Shown: positions 16,871 through 26,268 of the stretch, in pieces | How the letters are laid out: every line of letters starts with the position of its first letter | How positions within the stretch are numbered: the first letter of the stretch is position 1 | Assembly: GCF_025147765.1 (NCBI RefSeq) | Contig: NZ_CP102265.1 | Location: 1,427,001-1,491,000 of the forward strand | Direction of reading: 5' to 3' | DNA: 64,000 nt | Source: Blautia obeum ATCC 29174 | GTDB taxonomy: Bacteria > Bacillota > Clostridia > Lachnospirales > Lachnospiraceae | Notes under the pieces: model-generated | Database searches by the model: none | The model's input: only the letters and a program-made list of their open reading frames with translations | Told to the model about the DNA's origin: nothing | Program-made: the position numbers and the translations under genes

Positions 16871-18622
16871 ATGAGTGATATAATGAAAAGTATTCCGTTT
16901 GGTCAGCTGATGGAGTGGATACTGGAAGAACATAAAAAAACAGGACAGATATTTGGCATCCAGAAGGCATATGTTGCCGATCCGGCAAAAACAGTTGAAA
17001 TATTTGGCAGAAAATTGGAGAATCCGGTAGGCCCGGCGGCAGGTCCGCATACACAGCTTGCACAGAACCTTGTGGCAGCTTATTATGCAGGAGCAAGATT
17101 CTTTGAATTAAAGACCGTACAGAAAATGGATGGACCGGAACTTTCCGCATGTATTCCAAAACCATGCATCGTAGCAGAGGATGAGGCATATAACTGTGAA
17201 TGGTCCACAGAGCTTTATGTTCCGCAGGCGATGGAAGAGTATATAAAAGGCTGGATGATCCTGCATGTGATCGCAAAGGAATTTGGACTTGGAAGTCCGG
17301 ATGGATTCCAGTTTAATATGTCGTGCGGCTATAATCTGGAGGGAATTCAGGACAAAAAAATCGATGATTTTATCGAGGGAATGAAAGATGCCGGTGATAC
17401 GGCGATATTTAAAGAATGCAGGGAGTGGCTTCTGAAACATGTGGATCTTTTTGAACATGTGACCAGAGAAGACATTGAGGCAATTCCGTCAGAAATCTGT
17501 AACTCTATTACGCTTTCCACCATGCATGGATGTCCTCCGCAGGAAATCGAAAACATTGTTACGTATCTTCTGAAAGAAAAACACATTCATACCTATGTAA
17601 AATGTAATCCAACACTTCTTGGATATGAATTTGTACGCAAAGCAATGGATGATCTGGGATATGACTATATGGCATTCACAGATTTCCATTTCAAAGATGA
17701 CCTTCAGTATGAAGATGCAGTGCCAATGCTGAAACGTCTTATGGATGTAGCGGCGCAGGAAGGTCTTTCTTTTGGTGTGAAGCTGACGAATACCTTTCCG
17801 GTAGATATCAAGAGACAGGAACTTCCGGGAGAGGAAATGTACATGTCTGGTAAGGCTCTGTTTCCACTTTCTATTTCTGTAGCTGCGCGTCTGGCAGAAT
17901 CCTTTGATGGAAAGCTTCCGATGTCTTTCTCAGGAGGTGCTGATCAGAAAAATATTGATCAGATCGTAGATTGTGGAATCTGGCCGGTCACAGTTGCAAC
18001 GCTCCTTCTCAAACCAGGCGGATATAAATGGATGACACACATTGCAGAAAAAACAGCTGCCTGTCAGATCGGTAAGAGCGGAGAGGTTCATGTAGAGCGA
18101 GTAACGAAACTGGCGGCAGATGCACTTGAAAATGCAAATTATCAGAAAAACAGTAAGAAAGCAGGAAAGAGAAAGGAAGAAAAATCCCCGCTGCTTGACT
18201 GTCTGAGAAAAGAAGATGTTTCGGAGAGGAAAGAGTTTGCAGTACACAAACGTGTCTGTGGAAATTGTGCAGATGTATGTCCAAATCGTGCAAATGTACT
18301 GATCGAAGTACCGGAGATGGAATTACTGCAGATCATTCATGTGGATTATATGTGCAATGAATGTGGAAACTGTCGTTCGTTCTGTCAGTATGCAGGAGCT
18401 CCATATAAAGATAAGTTTACATTGTTTGCAAATGAAGAAGATATGAAAGACAGTATAAATAATGGATTTACAGTACTGGATGCAAAAAATAAAGAAATAA
18501 AAATACGCATTGGGGAAAAAGAAGAAGTTGTAAGAGCAGATCAGCCGTCAGGTATTTTGAATAAAGGCCTTGCGCAGCTTATCTGCACAGTGATTGATCA
18601 ATATGCTTATTTGCTGATGTAA
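16871..18622 (+). CDS. ygfK: YgfK-like iron-sulphur protein lacking the GltD-type flavoprotein module
   Basis: The N-terminal ~430 residues match the first part of E. coli YgfK, a dihydroorotate-dehydrogenase-like barrel: VGPAAGPHTQLAQN, NMSCGYNLEGI, TLSTMHGCPP, KCNPTLLGYE, LPGEEMYMSG and LLKPGGY are visible. The C-terminal ~120 residues match its two-cluster ferredoxin end (CGNCADVC from C463, CNECGNCRSFC from C495). The intervening FAD/NAD(P) module, roughly 400 residues in the E. coli protein as I recall it, is absent and replaced by a short Lys/Glu-rich linker (residues ~435-460). Total length is 583 against about 1030. The barrel likely acts reductively on a purine intermediate. Electrons must then come from another partner, and the ferredoxin at 21246 is a candidate. 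GGGAGG precedes the ATG. Confidence 0.9.
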   Translation: MSDIMKSIPFGQLMEWILEEHKKTGQIFGIQKAYVADPAKTVEIFGRKLENPVGPAAGPHTQLAQNLVAAYYAGARFFELKTVQKMDGPELSACIPKPCIVAEDEAYNCEWSTELYVPQAMEEYIKGWMILHVIAKEFGLGSPDGFQFNMSCGYNLEGIQDKKIDDFIEGMKDAGDTAIFKECREWLLKHVDLFEHVTREDIEAIPSEICNSITLSTMHGCPPQEIENIVTYLLKEKHIHTYVKCNPTLLGYEFVRKAMDDLGYDYMAFTDFHFKDDLQYEDAVPMLKRLMDVAAQEGLSFGVKLTNTFPVDIKRQELPGEEMYMSGKALFPLSISVAARLAESFDGKLPMSFSGGADQKNIDQIVDCGIWPVTVATLLLKPGGYKWMTHIAEKTAACQIGKSGEVHVERVTKLAADALENANYQKNSKKAGKRKEEKSPLLDCLRKEDVSERKEFAVHKRVCGNCADVCPNRANVLIEVPEMELLQIIHVDYMCNECGNCRSFCQYAGAPYKDKFTLFANEEDMKDSINNGFTVLDAKNKEIKIRIGEKEEVVRADQPSGILNKGLAQLICTVIDQYAYLLM

Positions 18623-18661
18623 ATGCAATCTGTAGCAGAACAGGAAAAGGAGTAGTCCACT

Positions 18662-21244
18662 ATGGCAGCATTTAAAGTAAATGGAAAAAATGTTTGTTCG
18701 GAGAAAAATCAGAAACTTTTAAGATTTCTCCGTGATGAACTTCGGCTGACATCTGTAAAAGACGGATGCAGTGAGGGCGCATGTGGAGCCTGTACAGTGA
18801 TCATTGATGGAAAGACATGTAAAGCATGTGTACCGGATACGGATTCTCTGAGCGGAAGAGAAATTATAACTGTAGAGGGGCTGACAGAATGGGAACGTCA
18901 GGTATATACTTATGCATATGGAAAGGCCGGGGCAGTACAGTGTGGATTCTGCATTCCTGGAATGGTAATGTGTACGAAAGCACTTCTTGATGAAAATATG
19001 GAACCTACGGATGATGAGATCCGTTATGCGCTGCGTAATAATTATTGTCGCTGCACGGGATACGTGAAGATCATGGATGCCGTCCGTCTTGCAGCAAAGA
19101 TCCTGAAAAAAGGTGAGATACCAGATGACGGAGATCCAAACTGGACGATTGGAAATCGCGTAGCAAGAATTGATGTTGCAGAAAAAGTACTTGGAACGGG
19201 AAAATATCCGGATGATTTTTATCTCGATGGAATGCTGTACGGCTCTGCTCTTCGAAGCAGATATGCCCGTGCAAGAGTACTTTCTATTGATACATCCAAA
19301 GCAAAAGAACTTCCGGGAGTGGAGGCAGTTGTGACGGCTGCTGACATTCCTGGAGAAAACAAAATCGGACATTTAAAACATGATCAGTATACGCTGATAC
19401 CGGTTGGTGGTCTGGTACATTATCTGGGAGATGCAGTTGCTCTGGTAGCGGCAAAGGACAGGGAAACAGTAGAAAAAGCAAAAAAACTGATCAAGGTAGA
19501 CTATGAAGTACTGCCGCATGTACATACTATAGAAGAAGCTGCGGCTCTGGATGCACCGAAGGTGTTTGATGAAGAAGACAGTAATGTCTGTGCACATAAG
19601 CACATCAGCAGAGGTAATGCAGAAGAAGCAATCCGAAATTCAAAATATGTGATCTCACATCATTTTGAAACACCGTGGACAGAGCATGCGTTTCTTGAAC
19701 CGGAATGTGCGGTTGCTTTTTATGATGAAGATGGGGATGTTTTTATTTATTCTGCAGACCAGTCAGCACATCAGACCAGACACGAATGTTCACTTCTTCT
19801 GGGAACAGATAAGGTGAAAGTACAGAATGCACTGGTTGGAGGTGGATTCGGTGGAAAAGAAGATATGACCGTACAGCATCTGGCTGCATTGCTGACCTAT
19901 GTGACAAAGAAGCCAGTTAAAGTCAAACTTACCAGAGCAGAATCCCTTCTGATACATCCGAAACGACATCCGTTCTATATGGATATGACGATGGGATGCG
20001 ATGAAGAAGGAAATATTATGGGAGTAAAAGCAATTGTGTCTTCAGATACGGGGGCTTTTGCATCACTTGGTGGTCCGGTACTGGAACGTGCCTGTACGCA
20101 TGCGGCAGGACCATATCATTATGAAAATTTTGATATCGAAGGGACTGCATATTATACCAATAATCCACCGGCCGGAGCGTTTAGGGGATTTGGCGTTACA
20201 CAGACCTGTTTTGCAACAGAGACGCTGCTGAATATGATGGCTGACAAGGTTGGAATCACACCGTGGGAGATCCGTTACCGTAATGCAATCCGTCCGGGAG
20301 AAGTGCTTCCGAACGGTCAGATCGTAGATGCATCGACCGGACTGGTAGAAACCCTGGAAGCAGTAAAAGAAGATTATGATGCAGCAATGACAGCGGGAAA
20401 ACCGGTTGGAATCGGATGTGCGATGAAAAATGCCGGTGTAGGAGTTGGAATTCCGGATACCGGACGCGTTAAACTGATCGTAGAGGATGATGAAAAACTG
20501 CATATTTATTCAGGAGCATCGTGTATTGGACAGGGACTTGGAACAGTTCTGGTGCAGATGGTCGTTACAAATACAGATCTGAAACATGAGGATATTGTGT
20601 ATGAAAGAAGTAATACATGGATCTCTCCTGATTCAGGAACAACATCGGGATCCAGGCAGACACTGGTCACCGGAGAAGCCTGCCGCAGAGCATGCGAAAA
20701 ACTGATGGAAGACCGCACTGCCGGAAAACAGCTGAAAGATATGAAGGGGAAGGTATACTACGGAGAATACCTCGCAAAAACAGATCCGCTTGGCGCCAAT
20801 GTACCAAATCCGGTATCACATGTGGCCTATGGATATGCAACACAGATGTGCGTTCTGGATAAGAAGAGCGGGAAGCTGGAATGCATAGTTGCCGCTCACG
20901 ATGTAGGAAAGGCAGTGAATCCGCTGTCCTGCGAGGGACAGATCGAGGGTGGTGTTGTCATGTCTATGGGATACGCGCTCAGAGAACAGTATCCGATTGA
21001 TGAGAATTGTAAACCAATTCAGAAATATGGTTCACTGGGATTATTCCGTTCACATGAAGTTCCCAAAATAAAAGCAATCGTTGTAGATAAACCAGGACTG
21101 AAGGTTGCATGCGGTGCCATCGGCATTGGAGAGATCACATCCATTCCTACTGCACCGGCAATTGCAGATGCATATTTCCGTTATGATGGAATTCGCAGAT
21201 ATAATCTGCCGCTTACAGATACACCATACGAAAGGAAGGGTTGA
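18662..21244 (+). CDS. Molybdenum hydroxylase with fused N-terminal 2Fe-2S domain (selenium-dependent xanthine dehydrogenase / XdhD type)
   Basis: The 860-residue protein joins a two-cluster 2Fe-2S domain (residues 1-~155; C36, C41, C44, C56, then QCGFCIPG and NYCRCTGY) to a molybdopterin-binding xanthine dehydrogenase domain. The latter shows VGGGFGGKED, AGAFRGFGVTQ and, near the C-terminus, GAIGIGEITSIPTAP with the catalytic glutamate region. There is no FAD domain, so electrons leave through the iron-sulphur part, as in E. coli XdhD. Expected role: hydroxylation, or the reverse reduction, of a purine ring in the cytoplasm. Selenium dependence is inferred from the co-occurring yqeB, yqeC and mocA genes; there is no in-frame UGA, so any selenium would be a cofactor ligand and not selenocysteine. 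The next gene begins 1 bp after its stop. Confidence 0.92.
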   Translation: MAAFKVNGKNVCSEKNQKLLRFLRDELRLTSVKDGCSEGACGACTVIIDGKTCKACVPDTDSLSGREIITVEGLTEWERQVYTYAYGKAGAVQCGFCIPGMVMCTKALLDENMEPTDDEIRYALRNNYCRCTGYVKIMDAVRLAAKILKKGEIPDDGDPNWTIGNRVARIDVAEKVLGTGKYPDDFYLDGMLYGSALRSRYARARVLSIDTSKAKELPGVEAVVTAADIPGENKIGHLKHDQYTLIPVGGLVHYLGDAVALVAAKDRETVEKAKKLIKVDYEVLPHVHTIEEAAALDAPKVFDEEDSNVCAHKHISRGNAEEAIRNSKYVISHHFETPWTEHAFLEPECAVAFYDEDGDVFIYSADQSAHQTRHECSLLLGTDKVKVQNALVGGGFGGKEDMTVQHLAALLTYVTKKPVKVKLTRAESLLIHPKRHPFYMDMTMGCDEEGNIMGVKAIVSSDTGAFASLGGPVLERACTHAAGPYHYENFDIEGTAYYTNNPPAGAFRGFGVTQTCFATETLLNMMADKVGITPWEIRYRNAIRPGEVLPNGQIVDASTGLVETLEAVKEDYDAAMTAGKPVGIGCAMKNAGVGVGIPDTGRVKLIVEDDEKLHIYSGASCIGQGLGTVLVQMVVTNTDLKHEDIVYERSNTWISPDSGTTSGSRQTLVTGEACRRACEKLMEDRTAGKQLKDMKGKVYYGEYLAKTDPLGANVPNPVSHVAYGYATQMCVLDKKSGKLECIVAAHDVGKAVNPLSCEGQIEGGVVMSMGYALREQYPIDENCKPIQKYGSLGLFRSHEVPKIKAIVVDKPGLKVACGAIGIGEITSIPTAPAIADAYFRYDGIRRYNLPLTDTPYERKG

Positions 21245-21245
21245 T

Positions 21246-21737
21246 ATGGCAGCAAAAAAAAGATTTCCATACAGATCCGCCCTTGTAGCATGTAATGGTG
21301 GATGCAGGGCGGTACAGGGAGAAGAAGGATGTACAGATGGTTGCATTGGCTGTGGAGCTTGCGTCAGCGTATGTAAATTTGGCGCAATTTCCCTGAATGA
21401 ATATGGTGTGGCGGAAGTCGATGAAGATAAATGCCTTGCCTGTGGAAAATGTATGAAAGTCTGTCCGCAGGAAATTATCCATATCCATGAATGTGCCAAT
21501 TATATTGTAGTCAAATGTTCTAACAAAAGCAAAGGAGCTGAGGCAAAAAAACAGTGTGCGGTAAGCTGTATTGGCTGTGGAATCTGTGAAAAGACCTGTA
21601 CGGCAGGTGCTGTCCGGATTATGGACAATCATGCAGTGATCCGGGAAAATATGTGTTTAAGCTGTGGCATGTGTTCAGTGAAATGCCCGCGTCATGCAAT
21701 TTATGATCTGCGTGGAATATTTACAAAGACAAAGTGA
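21246..21737 (+). CDS. Multi-cluster ferredoxin (about four 4Fe-4S motifs)
   Basis: The 163-residue protein is made almost wholly of ferredoxin motifs: an N-terminal CNGGC segment with a following CIGCGACVSVC, then CLACGKCMKVC, CIGCGICEKTC and CLSCGMCSVKC. The arrangement resembles the C-terminal half of RnfB. It lies between two molybdenum hydroxylase genes, 1 bp after the first, and probably carries electrons between them, the short YgfK and the cell's ferredoxin pool. The ATG at 21246 follows AAGGAAGGG; frame further upstream lies inside the preceding gene. Confidence 0.88.
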   Translation: MAAKKRFPYRSALVACNGGCRAVQGEEGCTDGCIGCGACVSVCKFGAISLNEYGVAEVDEDKCLACGKCMKVCPQEIIHIHECANYIVVKCSNKSKGAEAKKQCAVSCIGCGICEKTCTAGAVRIMDNHAVIRENMCLSCGMCSVKCPRHAIYDLRGIFTKTK

Positions 21738-21778
21738 CAGGATTCCAGTTGACAAAATTCTATAAAGAAGGTGAGATC

Positions 21779-24055
21779 ATGATAGGAAAAAGCGTTCCCC
21801 GAGTTGATGCCTATGAAAAAGTGACCGGAAGAGCCAAATTCACAGATGATCTGGTACCGCCCAGATGTCTCGTGGCAAAAGTTCTTCATGCAACGATTGG
21901 AAATGGAATTGTGAAATCTATCGATACAAGTGAGGCAGTGGCACTGGAAGGGGTTGTAAAAGTAGTGACTTTTTATGATGTGCCAGACCACTGTTATCCG
22001 ACACCAGGGCATCCGTGGTCTGTGGAACTGGCACATCAGGATGTGGCAGACCGTAATCTTCTGACTGGTCGTGTGCGGTATTATGGAGATGATATTGCGG
22101 CTGTTGTTGCAGAAGATGAGATCATTGCAGCCAGAGCACTGAAGCTGATCAAAGTAGAATATGAGGAATATCCGGTGGAAATCCATCCACGCAAATCTAT
22201 GTATGGCAGTAATCCGCCGATTCATTTTGATAAAAAAGATAATGTCCTTGCCCGTTCTAATTATTTTATCGGAGATGTAGATAAGGGGATGGAGCAGGCT
22301 GAAACAATTGTAAAGGGCACATATAAAACACCAATCGTGCAGCACTGTCATATTGAAAATCCGATTTCTTATGCCTATATGGAAAAAGGCAGGATCGTAG
22401 TGGTGACATCGACACAGATTCCACACATCGTCCGTCGTGTCATTGGTCAGGCACTGGGAATTCCGTGGGGCAATGTACGGGTTATTAAACCATATATTGG
22501 AGGGGGATTCGGCAATAAACAGGATGTGCTTTATGAGCCATTGAATGCTTTTTTGACAACGCAGGTCGGAGGCAGACCGGTCAAACTGGATATCAGCAGG
22601 GAAGAGACATTCTGTAATACAAGAACCCGCCATTCTATTGAATTTGATCTGGCAGCCGGGGTAGGCAAGGACGGCAGACTTCTGGCAAAAGATATGCATT
22701 CTTATTCAAATCAGGGTGCTTATGCCTCTCATGGTCATGCGATTGCGGCAAACGGACTGACTTCCTGGCGGCTGCAGTATGCCTGTCCGAATATCCGGGG
22801 AGAAGCTTATACAATCTATACCAATACGCCGGTTGGTGGAGCCATGCGAGGGTATGGAATCCCGCAGGTATGTTTTGCTATTGAAAGTTTTATGGATGAT
22901 GTGGCAAATGAGATTCATATGGATCCGTTGGAATTTCGGCGCAAAAATCTGATTCAGGGATATTATGAAGATGCTTATCTGAAACCAATCGCAGCTAATA
23001 CAAACGGAATTTTTGAATGTCTGGAGAAGGGTGCAGAATATATTCATTGGGATGAAAAGCGAAAAGAATATGCAGAACAGGCCGGAGATGTACGGAAAGG
23101 TGTTGGCATGGCGTTGTTTTCTTACAAGACAGGTGTATGGCCGATTTCTCTGGAGATTGCAGGAGCCAGACTTTCTTTGAACCAGGATGGAAGTGTTCAG
23201 CTCATGCTTGGGGCAACGGAAATCGGACAGGGAGCAGATACTGTATTTTCACAGATGGTTGCGGAGACACTTCACACAGATATGGAACATGTACATATTA
23301 AAACGGTGCAGGATACAGATGTGTCACCGTTTGATACGGGGGCGTATGCATCCAGACAGTCTTTTGTGACCGGAACAGCAGTGCGGCATTGTGCAGAGAT
23401 TCTGAGAGATAAGATACTTGCCTATGCGAAGACGCTCCTTCCGGAAATCGACACCAGAGAACTGACACTTAAAGATAACTGGATCTGGGCAGGTGATGAG
23501 CAGGCAATCTCTCTTGCGGCTCTGGCAGAAGAGAGCTATTACAGCCTTACAAATTCATCCGTATTGACAGCAGAAGTTTCTGAACAGGTGAAAAAAAATA
23601 CGATTGCAACAGGATGCTGTTTTGCAGAAGTTGAAGTGGATATAAAACTTGGTAAAATTAAGATTCTTCATATTATCAATGTACATGACAGTGGAAAGCT
23701 GCTGAATCCACAGCTTGCCGAGATGCAGGTCCATGGTGGTATGTCTATGGGAATGGGGTATGGAATCAGTGAACAGCTGATTCTGGACGAAAAGACCGGA
23801 CGTCCGTTGAATGGCAATCTGCTGGATTATAAGCTGATGACGATGCTGGATACGCCGGATATCAAAGCGGATTTCGTGGAATTGTGTGATCCGATGGGAC
23901 CATATGGAAACAAAGCATTAGGAGAACCGCCGGCAATTCCATGTGCACCGGCAATCCGAAATGCAGTACTTCATGCGACCGGGGTGGCATTTTATGAAAA
24001 TCCGCTGACACCGCAGAGACTGATCGACGGATTCAAAAAAGCAGGATTGATCTGA
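21779..24055 (+). CDS. Xanthine dehydrogenase-family molybdopterin-binding subunit
   Basis: This 758-residue protein is the large subunit of a three-subunit molybdenum hydroxylase. Visible motifs are the N-terminal VPRVDAYEKVTGRAKFTDD, IGGGFGNKQD, AMRGYGIPQ and the C-terminal KALGEPPAIPCAPAIRNA. It is followed by the FAD subunit (15 bp) and a 2Fe-2S subunit (overlap), so Mo, FAD and FeS partners are complete. The substrate is probably a purine (xanthine, hypoxanthine or a dioxopurine); the sequence alone does not say which. AAGGTGAG precedes the ATG at 21779; an ATG overlapping the ferredoxin stop at 21734 lacks a good site and gives unconserved residues. Confidence 0.92.
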   Translation: MIGKSVPRVDAYEKVTGRAKFTDDLVPPRCLVAKVLHATIGNGIVKSIDTSEAVALEGVVKVVTFYDVPDHCYPTPGHPWSVELAHQDVADRNLLTGRVRYYGDDIAAVVAEDEIIAARALKLIKVEYEEYPVEIHPRKSMYGSNPPIHFDKKDNVLARSNYFIGDVDKGMEQAETIVKGTYKTPIVQHCHIENPISYAYMEKGRIVVVTSTQIPHIVRRVIGQALGIPWGNVRVIKPYIGGGFGNKQDVLYEPLNAFLTTQVGGRPVKLDISREETFCNTRTRHSIEFDLAAGVGKDGRLLAKDMHSYSNQGAYASHGHAIAANGLTSWRLQYACPNIRGEAYTIYTNTPVGGAMRGYGIPQVCFAIESFMDDVANEIHMDPLEFRRKNLIQGYYEDAYLKPIAANTNGIFECLEKGAEYIHWDEKRKEYAEQAGDVRKGVGMALFSYKTGVWPISLEIAGARLSLNQDGSVQLMLGATEIGQGADTVFSQMVAETLHTDMEHVHIKTVQDTDVSPFDTGAYASRQSFVTGTAVRHCAEILRDKILAYAKTLLPEIDTRELTLKDNWIWAGDEQAISLAALAEESYYSLTNSSVLTAEVSEQVKKNTIATGCCFAEVEVDIKLGKIKILHIINVHDSGKLLNPQLAEMQVHGGMSMGMGYGISEQLILDEKTGRPLNGNLLDYKLMTMLDTPDIKADFVELCDPMGPYGNKALGEPPAIPCAPAIRNAVLHATGVAFYENPLTPQRLIDGFKKAGLI

Positions 24056-24070
24056 GAGGGGGCGCAGAGA

Positions 24071-24973
24071 ATGTATGATATAGAGAAATACTATAATGCA
24101 GGAACCGTTTCAGAGGCAGTGACACTTCTGAATGAACATCCGGACACCAGGATCATATCAGGAGGAAGTGATGTTCTGATCAAGATCCGTGAGGGCAGGA
24201 TGGCAGGAACCTCACTGGTATCTATTCGGGATATTGAAGAACTGAAAGGAATTGAGCGAAAAGAAAACGGCGATATTTATATCGGTGCAGGAACGGTATT
24301 TTCACATATTACAGCAGATCCGATCATTCAGAAATATATTCCGGTTCTGGGAGAAGCTGTTGACCAGGTTGGCGGTCCACAGATCCGCAATATCGGAACG
24401 ATTGGAGGAAATATCTGTAATGGAGCAGTCAGTGCTGACAGTGTTCCGACAGTCTTTTCCTATAATGCGCTGCTGCATATTGCAAATGCAGAAGGCGGAA
24501 GAAGTGTCCCTGTCAGAGAATTTTATCTTGGTCCCGGACGTGTAGCTCTTAAACAGGGGGAAGTACTTACACATGTGATCATTCCAAAGTATGAATATGA
24601 AGGATATCATGGACACTATATCAAATATTCCATGCGAAATGCCATGGATATTGCGACGCTGAGTTGCAGTGTGGTAAGTAAAGTTGATACTGCAGAAAAT
24701 ATTCTGGAGGATGTTCGTATTACATTTGGCGTAGCAGCACCAGTGCCATATCGCTGTACAGAGACAGAAGCTTTATTGAAAGGCAGAAAACTGGATGCGT
24801 CTCTTTATCAGAATCTTGAGGAGAGTGTCAGAAGCGAGATACATCCGCGAGATTCATGGAGAGCTTCCAGAGATTTTCGTCTGCAGATTGGTGGAGAAAT
24901 TGCACGGAGAGCACTGATCCGTACTGTGGAACTTGCAGAAAGTGCAAAGCAGCAGGGAGGTGAAAACGCATGA
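24071..24973 (+). CDS. ygfM: FAD-binding subunit of molybdenum hydroxylase (YgfM/XdhB type)
   Basis: The 300-residue protein has the CoxM/XdhB FAD-binding pattern: ISGGSDVLIKIREGRM near residue 31 and GGPQIRNIGTIGGNICNG near residue 103, followed by the C-terminal CO-dehydrogenase flavoprotein domain. It takes electrons from the 2Fe-2S subunit and passes them to NAD or another acceptor. It lies between its large and small subunit genes and overlaps the small subunit gene by ATGA. GAGAGGGGG precedes the ATG. Confidence 0.92.
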   Translation: MYDIEKYYNAGTVSEAVTLLNEHPDTRIISGGSDVLIKIREGRMAGTSLVSIRDIEELKGIERKENGDIYIGAGTVFSHITADPIIQKYIPVLGEAVDQVGGPQIRNIGTIGGNICNGAVSADSVPTVFSYNALLHIANAEGGRSVPVREFYLGPGRVALKQGEVLTHVIIPKYEYEGYHGHYIKYSMRNAMDIATLSCSVVSKVDTAENILEDVRITFGVAAPVPYRCTETEALLKGRKLDASLYQNLEESVRSEIHPRDSWRASRDFRLQIGGEIARRALIRTVELAESAKQQGGENA

Positions 24974-25464
24974 AAAAAGAAAAAGTACTTGTTCAATGCG
25001 TGGTAAACGGAGAAGAGGTTGCAGAGTATGTGGATCCGAGAGAATCTCTGCTGGATATGCTCCGTAATCATCTCGGCCTTACTTCCGTCAAAAAAGGCTG
25101 TGAAGTAGGGGAATGTGGAGCCTGTACCGTGATCATTGACGGCGAAACGATTGATTCCTGTATTTATCTGGCTGTCTGGGCAGAAGGAAAAAATATCCGT
25201 ACACTGGAAGGTCTTGAAAAAAACGGAGAACTGACAAGAATTCAGGAAGCCTTTATTGAAGAGGGTGCAATTCAGTGTGGATTCTGTACACCGGGTTTTG
25301 TTATGTCTGCGACAGTCCTTCTGGAACAGGGAAAAGAACTGACCAGAGAGGAAATTAAGAAAAAAATGTCTGGAAATCTCTGCCGTTGTACCGGATATCA
25401 GAATATTGTCAATGCAGTGGAAAAAGTTATGCATGAAAATACAGAAAAGGATGGAATAGAATAA
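24970..25464 (+). CDS. 2Fe-2S subunit of molybdenum hydroxylase (XdhC/CoxS type)
   Basis: The 164-residue protein has the paired 2Fe-2S arrangement of xanthine dehydrogenase small subunits: CEVGECGACTVIIDG with a later cysteine in DSCIYL, then QCGFCTPGFVMS and NLCRCTGYQNIV. It links the molybdenum centre of the large subunit to FAD. The start overlaps the FAD subunit stop by four bases, and its own stop abuts the yqeB start, so the whole group is one translation-coupled set. Confidence 0.94.
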   Translation: MKKEKVLVQCVVNGEEVAEYVDPRESLLDMLRNHLGLTSVKKGCEVGECGACTVIIDGETIDSCIYLAVWAEGKNIRTLEGLEKNGELTRIQEAFIEEGAIQCGFCTPGFVMSATVLLEQGKELTREEIKKKMSGNLCRCTGYQNIVNAVEKVMHENTEKDGIE

Positions 25465-26268
25465 ATGGAACAAAAATCAATACTGATTGTTCGCGGAGGA
25501 GGTGATCTTGCCAGTGGAGTGATACACAGACTTTATTGCTGTGGATATCGGGTACTGGTGCTGGAATGTCACAAACCAAGTGCAATCCGCAGAAAGGTTT
25601 CCTTCGGAGAGGCTGTATTTGATGGCACATCAGCGGTAGAGGGAGTTACGGGACGTCTGATCAGTGATATCGCTGATGCAGAAAAAATCTGGGAAGCGAA
25701 AGAAATTCCGATTTTGGTGGATGAAACAGGAGAAACCGCAAAAAAATTGAAACCAGCTGCACTGATCGATGCAATTCTGGCAAAAAAGAATCTTGGAACG
25801 AACAGGAATATGGCATCGCTTACTGTTGCACTGGGACCGGGATTTGAAGCTGGAAAAGATGTTGATTTTGTGATTGAGACACAGAGAGGTCATAATCTTG
25901 GACGTGTGATCCGGAAAGGGAGTGCGACACCAAACACGGGAATTCCGGGGGTGATCGCAGGATATGGCAAAGAGCGTGTGATTCATTCGCCAGCAGCAGG
26001 AATCATGCACAATCTTTCGCAGATTGGGGATATCGTGGAGAAAGACCAGATTCTGGCGAGGGTGGATGATGTGCCGGTCTATGCATCTCTGACCGGTGTA
26101 CTGAGAGGGATTATCCGAGATGGTTATGAAGTCCCAAAAGGGATGAAAATAGCAGATATTGATCCACGGCAGGAACAGAAAAAGAACTGTGATACGATTT
26201 CAGATAAAGCACGCTGTATTGCAGGAAGCGTTGTGGAAATCCTTCTTTCGGAAGGTGTACTGCCGTGA
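25465..26268 (+). CDS. yqeB: YqeB-family selenium-dependent molybdenum hydroxylase maturation protein
   Basis: The 267-residue protein begins IVRGGGDLASGVIHRLYCCGY, a Rossmann-like glycine motif of the YqeB family, and carries GLGVI-like and HSPAAGIMHNLSQIGDIV segments of a C-terminal beta domain. YqeB occurs with YqeC and MocA in clusters for selenium-dependent molybdenum hydroxylases; its exact step, thought to concern cofactor or selenium insertion, is not known. The start directly follows the previous stop with no gap. Confidence 0.88.
   Translation: MEQKSILIVRGGGDLASGVIHRLYCCGYRVLVLECHKPSAIRRKVSFGEAVFDGTSAVEGVTGRLISDIADAEKIWEAKEIPILVDETGETAKKLKPAALIDAILAKKNLGTNRNMASLTVALGPGFEAGKDVDFVIETQRGHNLGRVIRKGSATPNTGIPGVIAGYGKERVIHSPAAGIMHNLSQIGDIVEKDQILARVDDVPVYASLTGVLRGIIRDGYEVPKGMKIADIDPRQEQKKNCDTISDKARCIAGSVVEILLSEGVLP

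Noticed and set aside
18662..24055. Selenocysteine in the molybdenum hydroxylases
   Set aside because: Neither gene has an in-frame TGA, so selenium, if used, is a labile cofactor.
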